Origin: Prevotella sp. UBA2755
Lineage (GTDB): Bacteria > Bacteroidota > Bacteroidia > Bacteroidales > Bacteroidaceae
Direction: 5' to 3'
NCBI GenBank assembly: GCA_002353225.1
Contig: DEJF01000017.1
Coordinates: 16,168-80,167 of the forward strand
Length of the DNA stretch: 64,000 nucleotides
Shown here: piece by piece, positions 1 through 9,175 of the stretch
Position numbering within the stretch: position 1 is the first letter of the stretch
Layout: every line of letters starts with the position of its first letter
Notes under the pieces: generated by a model
What the model saw: only the letters and a program-made list of their open reading frames with translations
The model's database searches: none
What the model was told of the DNA's origin: nothing
Translations under genes and position numbers: made by a program

Positions 1-17
1 AGTTCATAGTTAAAGTT

Positions 18-1514
18 ATGAGGAGATATATTTTTTTGATGTTATTGTGTAGTGTGAGTATGTTGCAGGCTCAGACCTATCAGGTTCCCAAGCGTGAGTT
101 CCGTGCCGCTTGGATACAGTGTGTAAATGGTCAGTTCCAGAACATAGGAACAGAGAAGATGCAACAGACACTTACTTATCAACTGGATGAGTTGCAGAAA
201 GATGGTGCTAATGCTATTATCTTCCAAGTGCGTCCAGCATGTGATGCCCTTTATCCAAGTAGAATAGAGCCATGGAGCCATTTCCTGACAGGTGTACAAG
301 GTAAGGCTCCCTATCCTTATTGGGACCCACTCCAGTGGATGATAGACCAGTGTCACAAGCGTGGGATGGAGTTGCATGCTTGGATAAACCCATATCGTGC
401 TAAGTCGAAACTGGCTTACGCCCTTGCGTCAAATCACATCTGTAATCAGCATCCAGAGCGTGTCTTTGAGTATGATGGACTAATGGTGCTTCATCCTGCC
501 CTGCAGGAGAATCGTGATTATATCTGTACGATTGTGGAGGATATTCTGAGGCGTTACGATGTCGACGGACTACATATTGACGACTATTTCTATCCTTATC
601 CTGTGGCTGGTAAGACAATACCTGACGAGAGCCAGTTCCGTGCTCATCCACAAGGTTATACAAACAAGAATGACTGGCGTCGTCATCAGGTTGATTTGCT
701 TATTGAGCAGTTGAATGAGACTATCCATCGTGTAAAACCTTGGGTCAAGTTTGGCGTGAGTCCCTTTGGTATTTATCGTAATCAGAAAAACGACCCTCGT
801 GGTAGTAAGACCAACGGTCTACAGAACTACGATGACCTTTATGCCGATATCTTGTTGTGGGTTGATAAGGGATGGGTTGACTATACCGTACCACAACTCT
901 ATTGGGAGATGGGGCATAAGGCAGCAGACTATACAGAGTTGATACGCTGGTGGAGCGATCATGCCTCCGCTCGTCCGTTGTTTATCGGTGAGGATGTGGA
1001 GCGTACAGTCAAGCATTCCGATCCGCATAATTCTAAGAGCCACCAGTTACCCGCTAAGATGAGGCTCCATCAAGAGAATAGGGGTGTGAAAGGCACGGTA
1101 TTATGGTATGCCAAAGCAGCCGTAGACAATATAGGGAATTATGGAACCAATCTTCGTAATGTCTATTGGCGTTATCCGGCGTTGCAACCTTTGATGTCGC
1201 ATATTGACGACAAGGCTCCTGGTAAGGTTCGTAAGTTAAAAGTGATTGATATGGGTTCCCATCAGGTGTTGATGTGGACTGCTCCAAAGTTCAAGTCATG
1301 GAAAGATGAAGCCACGAAATATGTTGTATATTGCTTCAAGAAAGGAGAAAGTCTGAATACGGACGATCCTTCTCATATTGTAGCGATTACGACAGATACT
1401 TTTTATGAGTTACCGACAAAGATGGAACAGGGAAAGTATGTCTATGTCGTTACAGCCCTTGACCGTATGCAGAACGAGAGTAAGGTGGCAAAGAAGAAAG
1501 TGAGATTAAAGTAA
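18..1514 (+). CDS. Secreted glycoside hydrolase-like family 10 (GHL10/YngK-type) protein
   Basis: The 498-residue product begins with a signal peptide (about residues 1-19, ending LQAQ), so it is exported. Residues about 25-330 carry the GHL10 (DUF187) TIM-barrel pattern: REFRAAWI at the start, then HAWINPYRA, VDGLHIDDYFYP and GVSPFGIYR, with aspartates in the DGLHIDDY strand as likely catalytic residues. The C-terminal ~100 residues look like a fibronectin type III-like beta domain. The family is thought to cleave glycans of the cell wall or diet, but the substrate cannot be read from sequence. It ends about 70 bp before the riboswitch promoter and is probably not part of the B12 operon. Upstream context lies outside the window. 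Confidence 0.85.
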   Translation: MRRYIFLMLLCSVSMLQAQTYQVPKREFRAAWIQCVNGQFQNIGTEKMQQTLTYQLDELQKDGANAIIFQVRPACDALYPSRIEPWSHFLTGVQGKAPYPYWDPLQWMIDQCHKRGMELHAWINPYRAKSKLAYALASNHICNQHPERVFEYDGLMVLHPALQENRDYICTIVEDILRRYDVDGLHIDDYFYPYPVAGKTIPDESQFRAHPQGYTNKNDWRRHQVDLLIEQLNETIHRVKPWVKFGVSPFGIYRNQKNDPRGSKTNGLQNYDDLYADILLWVDKGWVDYTVPQLYWEMGHKAADYTELIRWWSDHASARPLFIGEDVERTVKHSDPHNSKSHQLPAKMRLHQENRGVKGTVLWYAKAAVDNIGNYGTNLRNVYWRYPALQPLMSHIDDKAPGKVRKLKVIDMGSHQVLMWTAPKFKSWKDEATKYVVYCFKKGESLNTDDPSHIVAITTDTFYELPTKMEQGKYVYVVTALDRMQNESKVAKKKVRLK

Positions 1515-1548
1515 GGGGATATCCATCACGAAAAAAGCCTCGATTAGT

Positions 1549-1579
1549 TTTGTTGTTTCGTGAGAAACAATTACCTTTG
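1549..1579 (+). promoter_or_regulatory. Bacteroidetes-type promoter of the first B12 operon
   Basis: TTTG at 1549-1552 and TACCTTTG at 1572-1579 are separated by 19 bases, matching the -33/-7 consensus of Bacteroidales. Transcription would start near 1584, just before the cobalamin riboswitch. An 8-bp inverted repeat (TCACGAAA at 1526-1533, TTTCGTGA at 1556-1563) brackets the -33 box. It could be a weak terminator for the upstream gene or an operator. Confidence 0.8.
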
Positions 1580-1584
1580 CATCC

Positions 1585-1740
1585 GCATTAGGCTCACATA
1601 GATGGTGATTAAAAGGGAAAGAGGTGTGAGTCCTCTACTGTCCCGCAGCTGTAAGCAACCTTTTTTACGTGAACAAATGTCACTGATATTGTTGGGAAGA
1701 CGTTCACTGCTGGTTGCAAAGTCAGAAGACCTGCCTTTTG
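1585..1740 (+). ncRNA. Cobalamin riboswitch 1
   Basis: The leader contains the conserved pieces of the adenosylcobalamin/cobalamin aptamer in order: GTGAGTCCTCTACTGTCCCGCAGCTGTAAGC (split here as the GAGTCC and CGCAGCTGTAA blocks, about 1625-1658), a variable arm, TTCACTGCTGG near 1701, and the B12 box GTCAGAAGACCTGCC at 1721-1735. It sits between a good promoter and the TonB receptor start at 1786, as expected for B12-repressed uptake genes. No clear intrinsic terminator follows, so control is more likely at translation. Confidence 0.93.
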
Positions 1741-1785
1741 CGAATAGTAACAAATCTGCCTCTGGGGTTAGGCGATTGAAGTGGA

Positions 1786-3750
1786 ATGAAGAAAAGATTA
1801 GTTTTAATACTGACAGGGTGGATAATGGTATTCTCTGTCGTTATGGCACAGACTGATACCATTACTGGTCGTGTGCATCAGTTGGAGGAGGTGACTGTTA
1901 CTGAGACCCAACGGAAGCATACGGTAACCAGTACATCACCACTTCATCTGTTGGATAGGCAAGACATATTAACGATGGGTGTGACAGATATCGCTGATGC
2001 GCTGCATCGAATACCAGGTATCACCATACGTGACTATGGAGGTGCAGGCGGTATGAAAACCGTTTCTGTACGTGGCTTTGGTGCAAAACATACAGGTGTA
2101 TGCTATGACGGTATTATGCTCTCGGAGTGCCAGAGTGGTGAAATCGATCTCTCCCGTTATTCCTTGGATCAGGTAGACCACCTCTCATTGGTGATTGGTG
2201 ACAATGACGATATTTTTATTCCCGCCCGTCAGGTAACGGCACCAGCCGTTTTGAATATTCAGACTCTCCGTTTGCCTACAGAAGACAAGATGCCCCATCT
2301 GACCACCCAACTGAAGGTGGGCTCTTTTGGTTACGTGAGTCCTTTCTTGCGTTATGAGCAGAACCTCTCCAGTCGTTTTGCCTTCAGTGCTGTCGCAGAG
2401 TATGTTTATGCGGAGAATGACTATCCATACACCATCCAGAATATGACAGTGAGGCAGCATGACCATCGTACGAATAATCGTATGAATAGTGGATATGGTG
2501 AGTTCAGTTTCCTGTGGAATATCAATGCGTTAAACAGACTGACAGGTAAGGTGTATTATTATGACAACGACCGTCAGTTGCCTGGGCAGGTGCGCTATTA
2601 TACAAATGTGAGCAAGGAGACACTTCGCGACCGTAATTTCTTTGGACAGTTAGTCTATCAGACACGTTGGAGCAACAGGTTGTCTTTGAAATGGCTCGGG
2701 AAGTTCAACTGGTATTCCTCCTCCTATCGTGACCCCTTATATCAGGGTGGGGTGAATGATGCAGACTACTGGCAGCGTGAGGCATATACTGCTGTTGCTT
2801 TATTGTATACCCCTCATGAGAACTGGTCATTTGACTATTCCGCTGACTATGCGTTTAATAATCTCAACGGCAGTTCTGGAAGAACGGTAGTGGGGCATCC
2901 CCGTCGTCATACGATTCTACAGTCAGCAACTGTCAGATACAAGAATGAGCGTCTGACAGTTTTAGGACGGTTGCTATACTCTCTTTATCTGAATGATGAG
3001 GCGAGGAACATGAGACGTCTCTCACCGTCGCTGTCTTTGTCTTATCGGGTCATAGAGGATATCGATTGGTATGTTCGTATGTCCTATAAGAACATTTTCC
3101 GGGCACCGACATTCAATGAGAACTATTACTATCACTATGGTAGCCTTGACCTGAAACCAGAGAGTACACATCAGATTAATGTGGGTACCACCTTTTCTAA
3201 TTCAAATGTCCAGTTGACGCTTGACGGCTATTACAACCAAGTCTATGATAAGATTATGGCGGTACCCTATAACATGTTCGTATGGCATTGTATCAATGTG
3301 GGTAAGGTGGAGATATTGGGTGCTGATGCCACTTTCCGCGTGAATCAGCGGTTGACAGCGGATCAGTTGTTGTCACTCTCAGGTAGTTATAGTTATCAAC
3401 ACGCTCAAGACAAGACACTTAACGGTTCCACATCGTATGGGCATCAACTTGCCTATATACCAGAGCATACATTTAGTGGTTCGTTGAGTTATGAGAATCC
3501 TTGGCTTAATCTCTCTGTGCATACCACAGGTATGTCGAGGCGATGGGCAAACAATGAGCATTATGACGACACTGATATGGATGGATATGTGGAGGTGGGT
3601 CTCACCGCATGGCGTCAGTTTCGCTTCGGTAGACATCTGTTGGAGGGTCGTTTTGACTTGAAGAACCTGTTTAACCATCAGTATGAGTTGGTACGGTTTT
3701 ATCCGATGCCAGGAAGAAGTTATCAAATGACAATTAATTATAAGTTTTAA
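1786..3750 (+). CDS. btuB: TonB-dependent outer-membrane receptor, BtuB-like (B12 uptake)
   Basis: A 654-residue outer-membrane receptor. It has a signal peptide ending VVMAQ (about residue 22), a TonB box-like LEEVTVTE around 33-40, a plug domain (IADALHRIPGITIRDYG, MKTVSVRGFGAKHT, NDDIFIPARQ) and a C-terminal beta-barrel that ends in aromatic F (INYKF). The riboswitch directly upstream and the BtuG/BtuF/BtuC genes downstream make corrinoid import the likely role. The BtuG-like gene follows after only 6 bp, consistent with a BtuB-BtuG outer-membrane complex. Ligand specificity among corrinoids is not visible from sequence. Confidence 0.9.
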   Translation: MKKRLVLILTGWIMVFSVVMAQTDTITGRVHQLEEVTVTETQRKHTVTSTSPLHLLDRQDILTMGVTDIADALHRIPGITIRDYGGAGGMKTVSVRGFGAKHTGVCYDGIMLSECQSGEIDLSRYSLDQVDHLSLVIGDNDDIFIPARQVTAPAVLNIQTLRLPTEDKMPHLTTQLKVGSFGYVSPFLRYEQNLSSRFAFSAVAEYVYAENDYPYTIQNMTVRQHDHRTNNRMNSGYGEFSFLWNINALNRLTGKVYYYDNDRQLPGQVRYYTNVSKETLRDRNFFGQLVYQTRWSNRLSLKWLGKFNWYSSSYRDPLYQGGVNDADYWQREAYTAVALLYTPHENWSFDYSADYAFNNLNGSSGRTVVGHPRRHTILQSATVRYKNERLTVLGRLLYSLYLNDEARNMRRLSPSLSLSYRVIEDIDWYVRMSYKNIFRAPTFNENYYYHYGSLDLKPESTHQINVGTTFSNSNVQLTLDGYYNQVYDKIMAVPYNMFVWHCINVGKVEILGADATFRVNQRLTADQLLSLSGSYSYQHAQDKTLNGSTSYGHQLAYIPEHTFSGSLSYENPWLNLSVHTTGMSRRWANNEHYDDTDMDGYVEVGLTAWRQFRFGRHLLEGRFDLKNLFNHQYELVRFYPMPGRSYQMTINYKF

Positions 3751-3756
3751 AAAGCA

Positions 3757-4875
3757 ATGAAAAAGTATTTATTGAGTTTTGCTGTATTGAGCACAGCGTT
3801 TTTTACGGCATGTACGACAGACAATGACAAGACACCTCAGACCTATCCTGTGGCATCGACCAGTGGTGTCTTTGTCATTGGTTCAGGAAATCTGGGTAAG
3901 GGTATTGATGGAAGTCTTACTTATTATGACTATGCCACGAAGTCTGCCACGAAAGACATTTTCTCCAGTGTCAACGGGATAAGTCTTGGTAAGACCGCCA
4001 ATGATGTCCTTCGCTATGGAGATAAGGTGTATGTCGTTGTGGATGGCGAGAACACCGTCTTTGTGTTGAATGCCAAGAACATGCAGAGGATCCGTCAGAT
4101 TAACATCACAGGTACTGACATGTTGGGCGAGACACAGGGTGCGTCTCCACGCCGCATCACTGCTGCTGATGATAAGATCTACGTATCTACATTCGGAGGC
4201 TATGTGGCTGCTATTGATACCGTCAACTTTGAGTTGGCTGCCAAATATCAGGTTGGCTCTTATCCTGAGGGTCTTGTGGTGAATAATGGTAAACTCTATG
4301 TCGCTAACTCTGACTATGGTAATGGCAATGCCTCTATCTCTGTCATCGACCTTAATACGAAAGCCTCTCAGATACTCACGGATGAGAATATCCGTAACCC
4401 GCAAGAGATTGCTGTGGCAGGCTCTGATATCTATTTTCTGGATTATGGACAGTTTGGCGCTGCTCCTACCTATGCCCAGGAACATGCTGGTGTATATCGT
4501 ATCTCCAGTAATGGTGTGAAGGTGATTGTTCCCAATGCAACGGGAATGACATGTTATGATACGAAGATTTACACTTTCAATGATCCTTATGGCGCAACAG
4601 GCGGTGCTACCTATACGGTCTATGATATCCAGTCTGACTACTCTTACAATATTGACCTCAAGGAGATAGACAGTCCTGCCGCTATTGGTTTTGATCCTAT
4701 CTCGAACTATCTGTTTGTCGCTTCGCGTAAGATGGATGGGGGATATCCCAGTTACAGTACTGACGGCTACGTCAATTTCTATGATACCACGTTCAGAAAG
4801 AAAGGCTCCTTCACTTGTGGTGTAGGTCCCACTCGTATTGCCTTTAATGTTGGTGTTAAATATGTAACATATTAA
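3757..4875 (+). CDS. btuG: BtuG-like surface beta-propeller lipoprotein
   Basis: A 372-residue protein with a lipoprotein signal (lipobox FFTAC, Cys19). The mature start CTTDNDK carries acidic residues like a Bacteroidetes lipoprotein export signal, so it probably faces outward. The rest is a YncE/DUF5074-type seven-bladed propeller: repeated strands such as KVYVVVDGENTVFVLN, KLYVANSDYGNGNASISVID and GSDIYFLDYG. In Bacteroides, BtuG proteins of this fold bind B12 very tightly and cap BtuB. Position directly after btuB and behind a cobalamin riboswitch supports the same job here. Substrate is inferred from context, not from residues. Confidence 0.86.
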   Translation: MKKYLLSFAVLSTAFFTACTTDNDKTPQTYPVASTSGVFVIGSGNLGKGIDGSLTYYDYATKSATKDIFSSVNGISLGKTANDVLRYGDKVYVVVDGENTVFVLNAKNMQRIRQINITGTDMLGETQGASPRRITAADDKIYVSTFGGYVAAIDTVNFELAAKYQVGSYPEGLVVNNGKLYVANSDYGNGNASISVIDLNTKASQILTDENIRNPQEIAVAGSDIYFLDYGQFGAAPTYAQEHAGVYRISSNGVKVIVPNATGMTCYDTKIYTFNDPYGATGGATYTVYDIQSDYSYNIDLKEIDSPAAIGFDPISNYLFVASRKMDGGYPSYSTDGYVNFYDTTFRKKGSFTCGVGPTRIAFNVGVKYVTY

Positions 4876-4880
4876 TTTCG

Positions 4881-5999
4881 ATGCGTCTCGTCCTCTTAGG
4901 ATTCATTATCGTATTGCTGTCTTCCTGTGGGAACCGTACTGGCTTCTCACAGGAAGATGGTGACACTTTACATCTTAAATACGCCACCTTACTATCTATC
5001 ATTAAGCATGATGGTTATACGGAGGTAGATATCCGTAATCCTTGGAAGGATGGTATGTTGTTACATACCTATATTCTTGTGCCTCGCCAAGGAGAGATGC
5101 CGAAGCATCTTCCCCATGGGTCTATTATCCGTACCCCCATTGAGCGTGCTGCTGTTTTTACTACCGTCCATTGCTCACTTATTCATGCTATGGGACATGG
5201 TGGGAATATCGTTGGTGTCGCCGATTTGAAGTATATCAAGATACCGTTCATTCAGGAACAAGTCAGGAAAGGCAAGATTGCAGACTGTGGAAACGGAATG
5301 AGTCCCATGGTGGAGAAGATCATGGATGTCAAGCCAGAAATTATCATGCTTTCACCTTTTGAGAATAGTGGGGGCTATGGTAAACTGGAGGAGATCGACA
5401 TCCCTTTGGTGGAGTGTGCGGAATATATGGAGAACTCTCCACTTGCTCGTGCCGAATGGATGAGGTTCTATGGTATGCTATTTGGTGAGGAGGAACAGGC
5501 TGACAGTCTTTTTGAAGTGGTCGACAAGAACTACCAGCAGTTAAAAGTACAGGCAAAGGAGGCTGGCGAAGGTCGTTCAGTATTGATTGACAAGATGGTT
5601 GGCACAGTGTGGTACGTGCCAGGAGGCAGAAGCACCCTCGGACAAATGATACAGGATGCAGGTGGTCGTTATGCTTGGAAAGACGATGAGCATAGTGGAA
5701 GTCTCTCCTTACCCTTTGAGACTGTATTGGAGAAAGCAGGTGATGCCGAGGTTTGGCTTTATCGATATAGCAGTGACCATCAACATTCCTATCACGAACT
5801 TTTGAGTGAGTATCGTGGTTATCAACAGTTGCAGGCTTTTGCCGACAGGAATGTTTATGGCTGTAATGTCGAGCAGTCGCAGTTCTATGAGGAGGCACCT
5901 TTCCGCCCGGACTGGTTGCTGAGTGACTTCATCCAGATTCTTCATTCCTCAATGACGTCTACTATCCCTTTACGCTATTATCGGAAACTGAATGAATAA
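4881..5999 (+). CDS. btuF: ABC transporter substrate-binding lipoprotein, BtuF-like (copy 1)
   Basis: A 372-residue lipoprotein (lipobox LLSSC near residue 16) of the class III/helical-backbone periplasmic binding family used for B12, heme and siderophores. Diagnostic pieces are a first-lobe segment ending IVGVADLKYI, KPEIIMLSPF, and GGRSTLGQMIQDAGG in the second lobe. The mature start CGNRTG lacks the acidic export signal of btuG, suggesting a periplasm-facing anchor. It is 5 bp after btuG and overlaps the permease by 8 bp. It is clearly homologous to the product at 7005-8144 (shared PE-I-I-SPF, AEW--F-G, GG---L-Q---DAG), so this is one half of a tandem duplication. Confidence 0.87.
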   Translation: MRLVLLGFIIVLLSSCGNRTGFSQEDGDTLHLKYATLLSIIKHDGYTEVDIRNPWKDGMLLHTYILVPRQGEMPKHLPHGSIIRTPIERAAVFTTVHCSLIHAMGHGGNIVGVADLKYIKIPFIQEQVRKGKIADCGNGMSPMVEKIMDVKPEIIMLSPFENSGGYGKLEEIDIPLVECAEYMENSPLARAEWMRFYGMLFGEEEQADSLFEVVDKNYQQLKVQAKEAGEGRSVLIDKMVGTVWYVPGGRSTLGQMIQDAGGRYAWKDDEHSGSLSLPFETVLEKAGDAEVWLYRYSSDHQHSYHELLSEYRGYQQLQAFADRNVYGCNVEQSQFYEEAPFRPDWLLSDFIQILHSSMTSTIPLRYYRKLNE

Positions 6000-6999
6000 G
6001 GGAACGATATATTGTATAGGGTTGGCAGTAGTTATTCTACTGCTTTTTGTGCTTAACCTGATGATGGGGTCTGTATCAATCCCGGCAGGTGACACGCTTC
6101 GTATCTTGATGGGTGAGGAGAGTGCCAAACCCTCCTGGCAGTATATTATTCTTGAGTCGCGTCTGCCTCAGGCATTGACCGCTATTTTCTGTGGTAGTGC
6201 CTTGGCAGCCAGTGGACTGATGTTGCAGACCGCCTTTCGTAATCCCTTGGCAGGTCCGAGTATCTTTGGTATCAATAGTGGGGCAGGGTTAGGAGTCGCT
6301 TTGGTCATGCTGTTTCTTGGTGGCAGTATCTCCGCAGGCTCTGTCAGTCTGTCCGGCTTTGTTGCCGTCTTGGTGGCTGCCTTTGTAGGAGCAATGACAG
6401 TGATGGCACTTATCTTTTTCTTTTCCACCATTGTCCGCAACCATGTGATGCTGTTGATTATCGGTATCATGATAGGCTATATCTCTACCTCCGCCATTTC
6501 TCTGCTGAATTTCTTTGCGACAGACGAGGGCGTCCGCTCTTACATGGTATGGGGCTTAGGTTCTTTTGGCGGAGTGTCGATGAAGATGATGCCCGTATTC
6601 GCAAGTGTGACGATGTTAGGGTTAATCGGTAGCCTATTGCTTATCAAACCACTTAATGCCCTGATGTTGGGCGATGCTTATGCGGAGAATCTTGGTATCA
6701 ATATTATTAAGGTACGTAACTGGTTATTGATAGTAACTGGTGTCCTAACTGCTATCACCACAGCATTCTGTGGTCCTATCGCATTCATCGGACTGGCTGT
6801 TCCCCATATTGCCCGTATGATGCTGACGACGGACAACCATCGGGTACTGCTTCCTGCTACCATGCTGATGGGTGCCGTTATTGCTCTATTCTGTAATTTG
6901 ATTACAATCCTTCCTGGTGAGACTGGTGTCATTCCGCTGAATGCTGTTACGCCGATGATAGGTGCTCCAGTGATTATCTATGTGATTATTAAACGTTGA
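5992..6999 (+). CDS. btuC: FecCD/BtuC-family ABC transporter permease (copy 1)
   Basis: A 335-residue polytopic inner-membrane protein, about ten transmembrane segments, of the FecCD family. Family motifs are visible: SRLPQALTAIFCGSALAASG, FRNPLAGPSIFGINSGAGLG, MVWGLGSFGG and CGPIAFIGLAVPHIARMM (the last contacts the ATPase). The start overlaps the upstream binding-protein gene by 8 bp, so translation is coupled. It would pair with the BtuF-like protein at 4881 to move corrinoids into the cytoplasm. No ATP-binding subunit gene is present in the window. Confidence 0.88.
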   Translation: MNKGTIYCIGLAVVILLLFVLNLMMGSVSIPAGDTLRILMGEESAKPSWQYIILESRLPQALTAIFCGSALAASGLMLQTAFRNPLAGPSIFGINSGAGLGVALVMLFLGGSISAGSVSLSGFVAVLVAAFVGAMTVMALIFFFSTIVRNHVMLLIIGIMIGYISTSAISLLNFFATDEGVRSYMVWGLGSFGGVSMKMMPVFASVTMLGLIGSLLLIKPLNALMLGDAYAENLGINIIKVRNWLLIVTGVLTAITTAFCGPIAFIGLAVPHIARMMLTTDNHRVLLPATMLMGAVIALFCNLITILPGETGVIPLNAVTPMIGAPVIIYVIIKR

Positions 7000-7004
7000 G
7001 AACA

Positions 7005-8144
7005 ATGAGAAATATTTTAATAGTCCTAACCGCTTTGTTATTCGTTGCCTGTGGAAATAAAGGTACTAAGGCAGTGAGTGAGGAGATGCAGAATGATTCC
7101 CTTGCATTGATACAGCCTAAGTATGCCAAAGGCTTTACCGTCAAGTATATGGAGAATGGTGTCCGACTGGTGGAGGTAGAGGACCCGCAGAAGGATGATG
7201 ACAAGATGCCAGTGAGTTATCAGTTTGCCTTGGTGCAGAAGGGGAGTGATGCCGATATTCCAGAGGGCTATACCAAGGTGGAGGTTCCTGTGGAGCGTAC
7301 TTTGGTGATGACGATGTTGCAACTCTCCAACTTCACGGCATTGGAGGCCCACGACGTGGTAAAGGGAATTACAGGAACGAAGAATCTTTTTAATAAGGAT
7401 ATCAAGAAACGAGTAAAGGACGGTAGTATTGTGAAGATAGGTATGGAGGGTAACTTCGATACCGAATTGATTCTTGCTGCCAATCCAGAGGTGATATTCA
7501 TCTCTCCCTTCAAGCGTGGTGGCTACGATGCCATCAAAGAGACAGGTATCACGTTAATCCCTCATTTAGGTTATAAGGAACTGGATCCGTTAGGACAAGC
7601 CGAATGGGTGAAGTTCGTAGGTCTGTTTATTGGAAAGGAGAAAGCAGCCAACGAGTTGTTTGAGGGTATTGAGCATCGTTATCAAGATGCAAAGACATTA
7701 GCAGCACAGGCAAAGACCCGTCCGACCGTGTTCAGTGGTGAGATGCATGGCGGCAACTGGTATGCCGTCGGTGGTAAGAATTTCCTCGCACAACTCTTCC
7801 GTGACGCTGGTGCCGACTATATCATCAAGAATGAGGATACGGGCGGCTCGACGATAGAGTTTGAGCAGATGTATGCCATGGCTGCCAATGCCGACTACTG
7901 GCGTATCCTCAATAGTTATCCTGATACGTTCAGTTATGAGGCATTGAAGGCTTCTGAGCCTCGTAATGAATTGTTTAAGGCATTTAAAGAGAAGCAGGTC
8001 ATCTATTGTAATATGAAACAAACTGCTTATTACGAGTCTACACCTGTAGAGCCTGATGTGGTATTGAAAGACCTGCTTGCCATCTTCCATCCTGAGTTGG
8101 TGGAGAAAGATTATCAACCCAAATACTATCAATTGCTGAAATGA
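7005..8144 (+). CDS. ABC transporter substrate-binding lipoprotein, BtuF-like (copy 2)
   Basis: A 379-residue lipoprotein (MRNILIVLTALLFVAC, Cys16) of the same binding-protein family as copy 1. The ATG at 7005 is preferred over an in-frame TTG at 6996 that would overlap the previous stop, since the ATG gives a clean signal peptide. It has PEVIFISPFKRGGYDA and GGKNFLAQLFRDAGA, aligned with the equivalents in copy 1, but the loops that face ligand differ, and residues such as HGGNWYAVGG replace VGTVWYVPGG. It follows permease 1 by 5 bp and overlaps permease 2 by 4 bp. It may bind a different corrinoid or another metal chelate. Confidence 0.86.
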   Translation: MRNILIVLTALLFVACGNKGTKAVSEEMQNDSLALIQPKYAKGFTVKYMENGVRLVEVEDPQKDDDKMPVSYQFALVQKGSDADIPEGYTKVEVPVERTLVMTMLQLSNFTALEAHDVVKGITGTKNLFNKDIKKRVKDGSIVKIGMEGNFDTELILAANPEVIFISPFKRGGYDAIKETGITLIPHLGYKELDPLGQAEWVKFVGLFIGKEKAANELFEGIEHRYQDAKTLAAQAKTRPTVFSGEMHGGNWYAVGGKNFLAQLFRDAGADYIIKNEDTGGSTIEFEQMYAMAANADYWRILNSYPDTFSYEALKASEPRNELFKAFKEKQVIYCNMKQTAYYESTPVEPDVVLKDLLAIFHPELVEKDYQPKYYQLLK

Positions 8145-9175
8145 GAAACCGTGTTGCTCTGAACATCCTGCTTCTGCTGTTGAGTATCATCCTGTTGTTT
8201 GTACTCAACCTTTTACTGGGTACTGTTAAGATACCTGTTAGTGATGTGGTGGCGACACTGATGGGGAGTCAGGACATAACAGAGATTACACGCAATATCA
8301 TATGGAGTTCACGAGTGCCACAGGCTCTGACGGCAATGGTGGCAGGAGCAGGACTTGCCGTAAGTGGTCTACAGATGCAGACCGTCTTCCGCAATCCGCT
8401 TGCAGGACCTTCTGTATTGGGTATCTCCAATGGTGCATCGTTAGGTGTAGCCTGTGTTGTCCTGATGTCTGGTTCATTAGGAGGTGTCGCCCTGAGCCGG
8501 TTGGGATATCTGGGTGATGTCGCCATGTCGATAGCGGCAATTATCGGATCCCTTGCCGTCATGGCACTGATTCTCTACGTATCGCAGAAAGTGAAGGGTA
8601 ATGTCACCTTATTAATAATAGGTGTGATGATAGGTTATCTTGCTACCGCTGTCATTGGTGTCTTGAAGTTCTTCTCTGCTGAGGAGGATATCAAGGCGTA
8701 TGTGGTTTGGGGGTTAGGTTCTTTCTCCCGTGTGTCTGGCAATCAGATGATCCTCTTTGTCATCCTAATGGCAATCCTATTGCCATTGAGTATGTTACTG
8801 GTAAAGACAATGAACCTATTATTGTTAGGTGACGGTTATGCCCGTAACTTAGGTTTGAATATCCGTCGTGCCCGTATGCTGGTGATTCTGTGCTCTGGGG
8901 TGTTGGTCGCTATCGTTACCGCCTACTGTGGACCTATCATGTTCATTGGTCTTGCAGTACCCCATCTCTGTCGTGCTATCTTCCGCAGTAGTGACCATCG
9001 TATCCTGATGCCAGGAACGTTACTTGCCGGAGCATCATTGGCATTACTTTGTAATCTCATAGCCCGTATGCCTGGTTTTGAGGGTGCCTTACCTGTCAAT
9101 AGTGTGACGGCATTGGTGGGTGCACCTGTTATAGCGAGTGTATTGTTCCGTCGTCATCAATCAATAGAAGAGTAA
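8141..9175 (+). CDS. FecCD/BtuC-family ABC transporter permease (copy 2)
   Basis: A 344-residue polytopic membrane protein, with SRVPQALTAMVAGAGLAVSG, FRNPLAGPSVLGISNGASLG, YVVWGLGSFSRVSG and CGPIMFIGLAVPHLCRAIF, matching permease copy 1 segment by segment. ATGA overlap with the second binding protein indicates one operon. The last 47 bp overlap the 3' end of the cbiJD gene on the opposite strand. Together with the gene at 7005 it makes a second F-C transporter half. The ATPase must be supplied from elsewhere and may be shared by both permeases. Confidence 0.88.
   Translation: MRNRVALNILLLLLSIILLFVLNLLLGTVKIPVSDVVATLMGSQDITEITRNIIWSSRVPQALTAMVAGAGLAVSGLQMQTVFRNPLAGPSVLGISNGASLGVACVVLMSGSLGGVALSRLGYLGDVAMSIAAIIGSLAVMALILYVSQKVKGNVTLLIIGVMIGYLATAVIGVLKFFSAEEDIKAYVVWGLGSFSRVSGNQMILFVILMAILLPLSMLLVKTMNLLLLGDGYARNLGLNIRRARMLVILCSGVLVAIVTAYCGPIMFIGLAVPHLCRAIFRSSDHRILMPGTLLAGASLALLCNLIARMPGFEGALPVNSVTALVGAPVIASVLFRRHQSIEE

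Noticed and set aside
1602..1856. Reading frame of 84 codons on the plus strand across the first riboswitch
   Set aside because: It is fully explained by the cobalamin aptamer and overlaps the receptor start in another frame; no protein features.
3883..4485. Minus-strand 200-codon frame
   Set aside because: Mirror of the btuG propeller repeats; composition is not protein-like.
6996..7004. TTG start at 6996 for the second binding protein
   Set aside because: It would only add MRT before the lipoprotein signal and overlap the permease stop; the ATG at 7005 gives a clean signal peptide.
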